Shown piece by piece: positions 43,137 through 48,935 of a stretch of 48,935 nucleotides of DNA. This DNA comes from Desulfuromonadaceae bacterium (GTDB taxonomy: Bacteria > Desulfobacterota > Desulfuromonadia > Geobacterales > Pseudopelobacteraceae). Both the position numbers and the translations under genes were made by a program. The notes under the pieces are model-generated. The model saw only the letters and a program-made list of their open reading frames with translations, ran no database searches and was not told the DNA's origin. The DNA lies in assembly GCA_028681335.1 (NCBI GenBank), contig JAQUIT010000024.1, positions 1-48,935 on the forward strand. The letters are read 5' to 3'. The stretch's first letter is position 1. Each line of letters opens with the position of its first letter.

Positions 43137-43769
43137 TCACATAAGAGCTGGGAATAACCCCTTAATGCCACTTGCAATAAATTCTATTGATATAGCGGCC
43201 AAAATCAACCCCATAATCCTTGTAAAAACATTTATACCGGTTTGAGTTATATATTTTGAGATAAACGGAACAAATCTGAATACTGCAAACAGAAGTAAAC
43301 TCACGGCTAATATAATCAGTCCTACAATTAAATAATGCATTAACCCTGAGCCTTTGTGCGCATAAAGAATAACGGTACTGATAGTACCCGGGCCTGCCAA
43401 CAGCGGTGTTGCCAAGGGAACAATTGCGATTGAATCTTTTCCCTCGCTCTCTTCTGCCTCTTCAGCAGTACGTTTGATGCCACTTGTTTTTGCATGCATC
43501 ATGGAGAGCGCCATCAACAGCAGAAGCAATCCGCCTGCAACGTGAAATGAATTAATTGTTATCCCGAAAAATTTCAAAATCCATTCACCGAGAAACAGGG
43601 TTAGAAGCAGGATCGCCAATACTGAATATGTAGCAATGTTAGAGACAGAACGCCGCTCAGAAGCGTCCAACTCAGAGGTGAGAGAAATAAATATTGGGAT
43701 AACACCAATAGGATTCACTATGGCAATCAGGCCAATCAGCATCTTCATATATTCTGAATATTCAAGCAT
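43137..43769 (-). CDS. MarC-family integral membrane protein
   Basis: The 210-residue protein has six predicted membrane helices and the MarC/YhgN signature: IAIVNPIGVIPIFISLTSEL near the N-terminus and VPLATPLLAGPGTISTVIL in the middle. MarC proteins were named for the multiple antibiotic resistance locus, but a resistance role is not established and their transported substrate is unknown. A GGATG site lies eight bases before the ATG; an ATG at codon 8 is an alternative. It appears to be the first gene of a three-gene unit with the two lipoproteins. Confidence 0.88.
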   Translation of the reverse strand: MLEYSEYMKMLIGLIAIVNPIGVIPIFISLTSELDASERRSVSNIATYSVLAILLLTLFLGEWILKFFGITINSFHVAGGLLLLLMALSMMHAKTSGIKRTAEEAEESEGKDSIAIVPLATPLLAGPGTISTVILYAHKGSGLMHYLIVGLIILAVSLLLFAVFRFVPFISKYITQTGINVFTRIMGLILAAISIEFIASGIKGLFPALM

Positions 43770-43866
43770 AGTTTATACATCCTGTTCTGCCCGTTTAATC
43801 GATCATATTCCGGGGACATTTCGCCCCAACTGGCATAAAGTTGACCCGCGGTGATGCGCCAACGCA

Positions 43867-43998
43867 TCACCGCGGCATCAGCGCGAACACACCCCAGCCC
43901 AGGTATTCACGCGTGTAAGCGGCGTAGCGCTCGGGTTCCGAGGTCAGCGTGGCGCGAACATCTTTCACAAACTCGTCGTCGGGATTGGCTTCACGAAT
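43867..43998 (-). pseudogene. C-terminal remnant of an unidentified gene
   Basis: A minus-strand frame encodes IREANPDDEFVKDVRATLTS, then EPERYAAYTREYLGWGVFAL MPR and a stop. The pattern reads as a real protein C-terminus. Upstream, an in-frame TAG (43999-44001) and then the end of the transposase element cut it off. It may be the tail of a gene disrupted by that insertion. The parent family is not identified with confidence. Confidence 0.45.
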
Positions 43999-44005
43999 CT
44001 ACAAG

Positions 44006-45046
44006 AGGGTCAGGTCTACAGATCACAGATATTAAGCGTAGACTTAACCCTTTTGATCTCCTCTACAAGTTTTTTGTTAGTTTTGATTTTCAACGGAAAC
44101 GTACGTGCAGCCTCAGTGATCGCCGATTCACTCACTTTGAACAGGTTACTGACTTCCCGCAATAGTTTTCCGCTGTACCGGTGGCAAAGATACATACCCG
44201 CCTGTCTTGCCATCTTTTTATCAGAGTGAAATACCGTATCCACAGCAGTAATAATCGCTTCCAGTGTTGGTCGTATAGTAAGCTGCCGCAAAGCTGGCAA
44301 ATCTCGCGACAGTTCTCTTTTGCCTACATTCGTCTCCATGACCGACTCCACAAATCCGGGTGAGCCCAATACCGCGGCCCCAATTACGCCTTGCAAGGGG
44401 CTGTCGTATTCCTTGCCGATCAACTCTTCGACAAAAACACCATATTTTTTTGCAGCATCCAATTTACTTTTGCCGAAATAGCCCAAAATGAAATCGGTCT
44501 TTAGCCAATCCGGCACTTTGCTTTGTCCGATGTAGCTTTGGAAGCTCGACCAGAGATATTCTCCGGGACTCTCGACCATACCCGCACGCACTGGGTTCAG
44601 GTGAATGTAACGTGACAGTTCCACCGCGTATTCATCGGCCTCGACAAGAATCGCCTTGAACCTCCCTTGGAACAGATGACCGGCCCTTTTACGTTTAATG
44701 TTGAAATAGGTCGTGTACGCGCCGTTTATGTGCCGCATGATTTGTGACAGGTTTCCTTCAGGTGTTTCCAGCAGTAGGTGATAGTGGTTGCTCATCAGAC
44801 AATAGGCATGAATTGCAGCGCCATACCGTTCTGTTGCCGAGGCTAGATATTCAAGAAACTTTTCCCGGTCCCGCCGACTTTTGAACACGTCCTTTTGCTC
44901 GTTCCCTCTTGAGGTGACATGGTAATAGGCTCCGGGGTATGCTATCCGTAACGGTCGCGCCATGCTCTCCTCCTTGGATGGATAATACCCTTATTACCAC
45001 ATCAAAATACTACCACACATTTTCTGTGTTCTGTAGACCTGACCCT
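44006..45046 (-). mobile_element. REP/Y1-type transposase element with inverted ends
   Basis: The left end (44006-44029) and right end (45023-45046) carry the same about 24-base sequence in opposite orientation, core GTCAGGTCTACAGA, with one mismatch. The transposase stop codon lies inside the left end. Inverted flanking repeats around a single Y1 transposase gene are the arrangement of REP-associated tyrosine transposases. The right end is duplicated at 45243-45266. Confidence 0.75.
44016..44963 (-). CDS. REP-associated tyrosine transposase (Y1/HUH)
   Basis: The 315-residue protein starts MARPLRIAYPGAYYHVTSRG, typical of REP-associated transposases of the IS200/IS605-like Y1 superfamily, which cut single-stranded DNA at hairpins. 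It has the HUH metal motif SNHYHLLLETPEG and a catalytic tyrosine candidate in ELSRYIHLNPVRAG. The C-terminal third (SRDLPALRQLTIRPTLEAII, then HRYSGKLLREVSNLFKVSES, AITEAARTF) resembles a DnaA-like or helix-turn-helix DNA-binding domain found in a subgroup of these enzymes. The frame is intact, so activity is possible. Its gene ends inside the left terminal repeat. The 5' 125 bases are copied in the adjacent tandem duplication. Confidence 0.88.
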   Translation of the reverse strand: MARPLRIAYPGAYYHVTSRGNEQKDVFKSRRDREKFLEYLASATERYGAAIHAYCLMSNHYHLLLETPEGNLSQIMRHINGAYTTYFNIKRKRAGHLFQGRFKAILVEADEYAVELSRYIHLNPVRAGMVESPGEYLWSSFQSYIGQSKVPDWLKTDFILGYFGKSKLDAAKKYGVFVEELIGKEYDSPLQGVIGAAVLGSPGFVESVMETNVGKRELSRDLPALRQLTIRPTLEAIITAVDTVFHSDKKMARQAGMYLCHRYSGKLLREVSNLFKVSESAITEAARTFPLKIKTNKKLVEEIKRVKSTLNICDL

Positions 45047-45278
45047 TCTGTTTTCCTAGAGGCTAGATATTCAAGAAACTTTTCCCGGTCCCGCCGACTT
45101 TTGAACACGTCCTTTTGCTCGTTCCCTCTTGAGGTGACATGGTAATAGGCTCCGGGGTATGCTATCCGTAACGGTCGCGCCATGCTCTCCTCCTTGGATG
45201 GATAATACCCTTATTACCACATCAAAATACTACCACACATTTTCTGTGTTCTGTAGACCTGACCCTTCTGTTTTCCTA
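44839..45278. repeat. Exact 220-bp tandem duplication
   Basis: 44839-45058 and 45059-45278 appear identical base for base. The unit covers the first 125 bases of the transposase gene, its upstream region and the right terminal repeat. The junction is at TTTTCCTA/GAGGCTAG. The second copy encodes only a truncated start of the transposase. Confidence 0.9.
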
Positions 45279-45288
45279 AAATTATTGT

Positions 45289-45960
45289 TTACGGCGATGA
45301 GCTGGAATTTGAAGAAATAATCAGACTGGATATTGTGCCTAAAAGAGTCCCTAGAAAAGCCCCTGTTAACATTATCAATATGTCTTTTTTGTGCTTAGAA
45401 GCCAGGTCTAACAGATAATTCCAATAAGGGTAAAACTGTGAATATGATGTATTCTGATTGAATTTAAGCATGACCCGTACTGCTTTTGAAATGTCAGATT
45501 CGTCAATGTCGTACGGTCTTTTAAAAACCTTCAACATTCTAATTTCTTTTGGATTGTTATGGACTTCAGAGCTACTGGATAGCATTGTAAAAGTAACGCC
45601 ACCATTCGATAATTGGGCAATTATGAGTGCTCCACCGGATTCTGTGACAACACGCCGTCCTCTTAGCCTACTACATTTATATGTTTTGCTTGAAATATCT
45701 GTAGGATGCTGTCCCACACAGAGCTGAATGAAATTTCTATTTTTAAAAACTTCACCTTCTCTGATAATTTTTTGTGGTCTCGGCAAGATAAACAGAGATT
45801 CCCAGAAACCGGTCTCTTTTGCAACCTCTATGGCTTCGTTAAAAACTTTAGTCGCAGTCCTATTGACATATTCCCATTGTTTCCGCTTGTCCCAAAGGTC
45901 TCCAGCAGCATCATAATGCTTTTGATTGAGCTTTTTGAACAGTTTTACATAGTTAATCAT
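45289..45960 (-). CDS. Hypothetical protein with a C-terminal membrane anchor
   Basis: The 223-residue protein has no signal peptide and no recognised domain. It has a basic helical N-terminal half (INYVKLFKKLNQKHYDAAGD) and a central beta-rich part (SKTYKCSRLRGRRVVTESGG, ALIIAQLSNGGVTFTMLSSS). A single hydrophobic helix lies near the end (194-215, ILIMLTGAFLGTLLGTISSL), followed by a short Ser-rich tail. That is the layout of a tail-anchored membrane protein. No clear ribosome-binding site precedes the ATG, but a CATAAT lies close upstream. It sits in the mobile-element-rich zone directly beyond the tandem duplication, so recent acquisition is likely. Confidence 0.55.
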   Translation of the reverse strand: MINYVKLFKKLNQKHYDAAGDLWDKRKQWEYVNRTATKVFNEAIEVAKETGFWESLFILPRPQKIIREGEVFKNRNFIQLCVGQHPTDISSKTYKCSRLRGRRVVTESGGALIIAQLSNGGVTFTMLSSSSEVHNNPKEIRMLKVFKRPYDIDESDISKAVRVMLKFNQNTSYSQFYPYWNYLLDLASKHKKDILIMLTGAFLGTLLGTISSLIISSNSSSSP

Positions 45961-46109
45961 GTGAAATTATGTCCTATTGACAGGCGAAAAAGTTCACGGA
46001 GTCTAAGCTGTTCCACTATTTTTCGCAGATTTATCAACTATCCTATGAACTATTAAACTCTGCATTTTATCTTCATTTATCACCAAGACTTGCAGGATAA
46101 AGAGAAAGC

Positions 46110-46403
46110 TTAATTAACTGCGCTGCTGGTCATACTTTGAATCGGTGGAAAAAGGACAAATTCGTGTCCATTTAGATAAGAAGAATATTCACCCTCAAAT
46201 TCGAGTAAAGTCAAAAATATGCGAGTCAGTAGCTCACGAAGAAGAGACAGCCCATGTTGTTTTTCTTTTGATAAAGATATGTTGGAACCGGAATGGATGA
46301 TTTTATTTCTCGTCTGTACTATTTTTTCAATCTCTTTCCTGGATAAACCATCAAGAGGCACATTTAGTTCATTCAGGAATGAGATGGTGTCAGGGCTACA
46401 CAT
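46110..46403 (-). pseudogene. HEPN-like protein remnant truncated at an inverted repeat
   Basis: The frame encodes a helical stretch, LNVPLDGLSRKEIEKIVQTR, then NKIIHSGSNISL. It includes an R-x4-H motif (Arg32, His37), the catalytic signature of HEPN ribonucleases. It continues with a C-terminal helix LLRELLTRIFLTLLEFEGEY. The apparent start codon and first six codons (MCSPDT) come from the 17-bp inverted repeat at 46387-46403, so the true N-terminal part of the gene has been lost. A short free-standing HEPN protein remains possible. Confidence 0.45.
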
Positions 46404-46453
46404 CTGACAAAATCATTAAAAGCGACAAAATGTGTAATGTGTAGCCCTGACAC
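46387..46453. repeat. Perfect 17-bp inverted repeat, REP-like
   Basis: GTGTCAGGGCTACACAT (46387-46403) and its exact complement (46437-46453) flank a 33-base loop. The core GTCAGGGCTACACA resembles GTCAGGTCTACAGA at the ends of the nearby transposase element, suggesting a related repeat moved or generated by such transposases. Confidence 0.75.
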
Positions 46454-46544
46454 TATTGCTACTCTGCAATATTCAGCCTGTCCCCCTTATTTGTCCTGTT
46501 CCTACTTATTACGGTCTGTTCAAGCAACCTGCTGCCAATGCCTG

Positions 46545-47237
46545 TCAGCTCTGCTTCATGCAGGCAACAATCTTCTCCACATGAATAGCAGTCGTATTCA
46601 AAAACGGGATGCCGAATTCGCTTTTATCGAGGATCAGCGGCAATTCCGTGCAGCCGAGAATTACCCCATCGATCCTTTCCGTGGCTATCATGCGTTCGAT
46701 AACCGCCAGCAACCCTTTTCTCGTCTCGTCAGTAATAATCCCGAGCTCAATTTCGGTCATCAGCTTGTCATGGATATAGTCCTGGGCAGCCGTTGGAGGG
46801 ACTACAACGGAGATGTCCTGTTCTGAAAATTGCTGAGAAAAGAAGTTGGTCTGCATGGTGAATTTTGTCCCCAACAGCCCTACTTTTTTAAGCCCCAGTT
46901 CCTTTGATTTATCACGTGTCGCCGTGACAATGCTCAACAAGGGGATGGGTGACTTTGCCTGGACCTCGTCAAAAACGATATGCGGCGTGTTGGCTGATAT
47001 TACGGCGAAATCCGCGCCGGCTCGATGCAGCGCTTTGATCTTTGCGACCAGCAGATAAATTAGACTACTCCATTCCCTCCTGGAGACTAGCGTAAGCACC
47101 TCTTCTATGTTGACGCTATAGATAATGATTTCAGGGGCAGCTAAACTCCCCTCCGTCCTGAACGCCTCGATAATTCTTTTATAATAATCAACCGTTGATT
47201 CTGGGCCAAGACCGCCGATAATCCCGATTTGTTTCAC
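46545..47237 (-). CDS. Aspartate/glutamate racemase-family protein
   Basis: The start is GTG at 47237, with AGGAG seven bases upstream. The 230-residue protein belongs to the PLP-independent Asp/Glu racemase superfamily: KQIGIIGGLGPESTVDYYKR near the N-terminus and VILGCTELPLIL with the second catalytic cysteine. At the first cysteine position the sequence reads ISANTPHIVFD, with no Cys. Some family members, such as E. coli YgeA, also lack the first Cys, so the enzyme may have altered specificity or a different mechanism. It interconverts D- and L-amino acids, if active. No neighbouring amino-acid metabolism gene is present. Confidence 0.85.
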   Translation of the reverse strand: MKQIGIIGGLGPESTVDYYKRIIEAFRTEGSLAAPEIIIYSVNIEEVLTLVSRREWSSLIYLLVAKIKALHRAGADFAVISANTPHIVFDEVQAKSPIPLLSIVTATRDKSKELGLKKVGLLGTKFTMQTNFFSQQFSEQDISVVVPPTAAQDYIHDKLMTEIELGIITDETRKGLLAVIERMIATERIDGVILGCTELPLILDKSEFGIPFLNTTAIHVEKIVACMKQS

Positions 47238-47302
47238 GGTGGTACTCCTGTTTTTAGTGGTTCTGCTGAGTAAATCAGGGAGTGTCCCTATTTATTCTTG
47301 AA

Positions 47303-47764
47303 CTATCTTCGAGCTTTACCGCTCATCCGGTCGATTCCGATTTTGAAGACCTTGGTAATTTTGTCTTTTTGTTCGATGTAGCGTTTACCCTCTTCGATAA
47401 AGTCCGAACAGTATTTCTCCAGCAGCCACAACAGAGCGTCATTTCTTTCGGCGCCCTTCACCTCTGAAACTCGGCCAAAGACCACAGCACTTTCGTATTC
47501 GGTGCCAAATTTGTCTGGCAGAACCTTGGTCTTGCCAACCACGCAAAAAGAAACCTTTGCGTTGTGCTCGATATTTTCGAGTTTATGGCCGCTGATAGCA
47601 CAGTGGAAATAGATGGATTCTCCTTTGTGAACGTAACTCAAGGGCACGCCATAGGGTTGTCCGTCGTTGCTGACCGTCGATAAAATTCCATATTCGGCGG
47701 TGTCGAGGATGTTTATTGATTCTTGTGGGGTTATTTCTCGGTCTCTTCTCCGAACTTCCTTCAT
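47303..47764 (-). CDS. Pyridoxamine 5'-phosphate oxidase-family (NimA-like) flavin-binding protein
   Basis: This 153-residue split-barrel protein begins MKEVRRRDREITPQESINIL. It continues YGILSTVSNDGQPYGVPLSY, then IYFHCAISGHKLENIEHNAK and VSFCVVGKTKVLPDKFGTEY. This is the pattern of the NimA/5-nitroimidazole-resistance-like subgroup of flavin-dependent reductases. Members bind FMN or heme and reduce small molecules; resistance is not implied here. An AAGGAAG site precedes the ATG. It lies 65 bases downstream of the racemase start region on the same strand, separated by a short gap (47238-47302). Confidence 0.85.
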   Translation of the reverse strand: MKEVRRRDREITPQESINILDTAEYGILSTVSNDGQPYGVPLSYVHKGESIYFHCAISGHKLENIEHNAKVSFCVVGKTKVLPDKFGTEYESAVVFGRVSEVKGAERNDALLWLLEKYCSDFIEEGKRYIEQKDKITKVFKIGIDRMSGKARR

Positions 47765-47788
47765 TCATTCTTCCTTTATGCCCATCGG

Positions 47789-47843
47789 GGTGCCCCCATG
47801 ACCCGCCCGACCAGCTTTTTCGGGCGGTCGGCGTCCATGGGGC
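47789..47843. repeat. Long imperfect hairpin upstream of the NimA-like gene
   Basis: CCGCCCGA and TCGGGCGG form an inner stem with an AGCTTTTT-type loop, and GCCCCCATGAC pairs imperfectly with GTCCATGGGGC outside it. The read-through frame on the minus strand (SPMDADRPKKLVGRVMGAPR) looks coding-like, so this could be the end of a lost gene instead of a structural element. Confidence 0.35.
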
Positions 47844-47918
47844 TGGTTGGAACTTCTCAGTGTCAAGAGTTGAGATCTGACCCCTTATGTTCGTAGCGGA
47901 GACCATGTGCCGCGCTGG

Positions 47919-48413
47919 TTATGGTTTTGATTGGATATTTGTAATTGCACATACGAATCTTTTCCAATCACCTTCTGTATCCAAGAAAAAGGCTCTTGCC
48001 TCTCCAAAGGCAGTATGCATGGCAATACGATAAGGGTGGTAACTCTCGGCCCGCGTAATATAGAAATAGGTCCAGTTAATCTGTTCCGCTTTAAGTCGAT
48101 ATCCACTGTATTTCTTCATATCACTGGCGCTGAAAAGGCCCAACGCCTTTATTTCGATAGCAGCTTTACCAACCAGCAAGTCCACCTTGGTTCTTCCATT
48201 GAGCGTCACTTGTTCTTTTATGTCGAGATTTATACCTAATTGTTTTAATTCCTGACACAAACAGTAGCGGATTGTCTGTTCATAAACCCATCCATTTAGC
48301 CCCTTAGTGATGGGTTGTCTTCCCTCGGCCACGGGCAAGGTGGCAAGCACGTTGCGAGCTACCTCAAGGTTTTCCTGATAAATTTTCTCTATGTCGTGTT
48401 CGTCGTATTTCAT
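47919..48413 (-). CDS. Small PD-(D/E)XK nuclease-like protein
   Basis: The ATG at 48413 (MKYDEHDIEKIY) is preferred. The frame continues upstream to a GTG, but that extension overlaps a repeat element. The 164-residue protein shows the classic nuclease-fold layout: a helix with Glu45 (GWVYEQTIRYCL), a strand with Asp78 (TKVDLLVGK) and the strand AAIEIK with Glu87 and Lys89. This matches the catalytic D...E-x-K of the PD-(D/E)XK superfamily, and similar small proteins occur widely in bacterial and phage accessory DNA. The target and partner are unknown. No ribosome-binding site stands out. A repeat-bounded element lies immediately upstream. Confidence 0.7.
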   Translation of the reverse strand: MKYDEHDIEKIYQENLEVARNVLATLPVAEGRQPITKGLNGWVYEQTIRYCLCQELKQLGINLDIKEQVTLNGRTKVDLLVGKAAIEIKALGLFSASDMKKYSGYRLKAEQINWTYFYITRAESYHPYRIAMHTAFGEARAFFLDTEGDWKRFVCAITNIQSKP

Positions 48414-48447
48414 ATTATTGCCATACTGGGTAAAATTGAATTGGCTT

Positions 48448-48686
48448 TGGTGTCGGACCAAGTAACACACCTAAACATAACGTAATTATTACATGAATAA
48501 GGCTATGTTTTGGCCGTAAAGACACTTTTTTACCGGCAAAAATGAACTTCTAAGCATAGTGCGAGTAAGGGTAGTGAACCTTAAAATGCCATTTTCAACC
48601 CCCAAAGCGAGCTTTTAAGGCCTGAAAACGGCTATTATTTTAACTATAAATTATTTAATTCAGCATGTTAACTTGGTCCGACCCCA
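48448..48686. repeat. 239-bp element bounded by inverted GGACCAAGT repeats
   Basis: GGTGTCGGACCAAGTAACA (48449-48467) and TGTTAACTTGGTCCGACC (starting at 48666) are inverse copies with one substitution and one extra base. The 200 AT-rich bases between them contain no supportable gene but include a TTTTTACCGGCAAAAA palindrome. It resembles a miniature inverted-repeat element. Together with the flanking bases it accounts for the 505-base gene-free gap at 48414-48918. Confidence 0.55.
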
Positions 48687-48918
48687 TTTTGACTAGTTGA
48701 AGGCCTCATATTCTCCCGATTGACTTCTCTACCAGTTCCGGAAAGGCACTCTCGATGACGAAATACCAACGGATAAGCCTAATGTGGACATAAAATTCCA
48801 AACAGCGAGTTGGAGTATCGTTCTTTCTGTAAATTCATAAAAGCCTGACAAAAAGACAGGTCAGGGTCATTCTCTTCTTTTGGTGAGTCGCCAAACCAAC
48901 CAGAGAGGAGAAGAAACC

Positions 48919-48935
48919 ATGACCTGTCCAGAAGA
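48919..48935 (+). CDS. Possible start of a gene cut by the right window edge
   Basis: GAGGAGAAGAAACC followed by ATG ACC TGT CCA GAA reads as a ribosome-binding site and start codon (MTCPE). Only five codons are visible, so nothing can be said about the product. The preceding 200 bases also contain a coding-like minus-strand stretch (SPKEENDPDLSFCQAFMNLQ), so this call is tentative. Confidence 0.3.

Noticed and set aside
47869..47890. GATCTGACCCC sequence resembling the transposase end
   Set aside because: Only a short partial match with no inverted partner nearby.
1..48935. CRISPR array, tRNA and rRNA genes
   Set aside because: No regularly spaced direct repeats, cloverleaf-like segments or rRNA sequence were recognised by eye; a covariance-model search would be needed to exclude small RNAs.

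Overview
The window looks like chromosomal DNA of a Geobacter/Pelobacter-type member of the Desulfuromonadota. This is inferred from gene content and style: a 12-ORF nuo operon with a fused nuoBCD, a four-module c-di-GMP protein, a GH3-family enzyme, and interspersed palindromic repeats. It is not based on a database match. No tRNA, rRNA or CRISPR array was recognised.

Left part (1-9.7 kb): a truncated minus-strand gene runs off the left edge behind a G10 tract. Next come a small ORF and a coupled pair, a helical protein of unknown function and a membrane-anchored kinase-like/PstS-like/OmpA-like fusion whose kinase domain lacks both catalytic aspartates. They are followed by a very large alkaline phosphatase lipoprotein fused to a propeller-like domain, and a divergent exported protein resembling glycoside hydrolases. 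With the PsiE-like membrane protein at 15 kb, several genes have phosphate-related families.

9.7-19 kb: a putative restriction-modification pair, a decayed BRO/DinD-type antirepressor gene, small hypotheticals, psiE with three 11-bp operator-like repeats, a PHP-glycosyltransferase fusion and an FRG-domain protein.

19-27.3 kb: signalling and housekeeping genes: a chemoreceptor, a GGDEF-EAL-CBS-GGDEF protein, a SixA-type phosphatase, and a directly abutting alpha/beta-hydrolase/GH3 pair.

27.4-41.2 kb: the complete complex I operon on the minus strand, in the order nuoA-BCD-E-F-G-H-I-J-K-L-M-N, mostly with stop/start overlaps and ending in a clear terminator. Palindromic repeats of one family sit in two intergenic gaps and also in frame within nuoL.

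41.2-48.9 kb: a MarC-family membrane protein with two paralogous lipoproteins, followed by a scrambled accessory zone. This zone holds a REP-associated (Y1/HUH) transposase with inverted ends, an exact 220-bp tandem duplication, two gene remnants, perfect and near-perfect inverted repeats, an Asp/Glu racemase-family enzyme, a NimA-like flavin-binding protein, a tail-anchored protein of unknown function, and a small PD-(D/E)XK nuclease-like protein.
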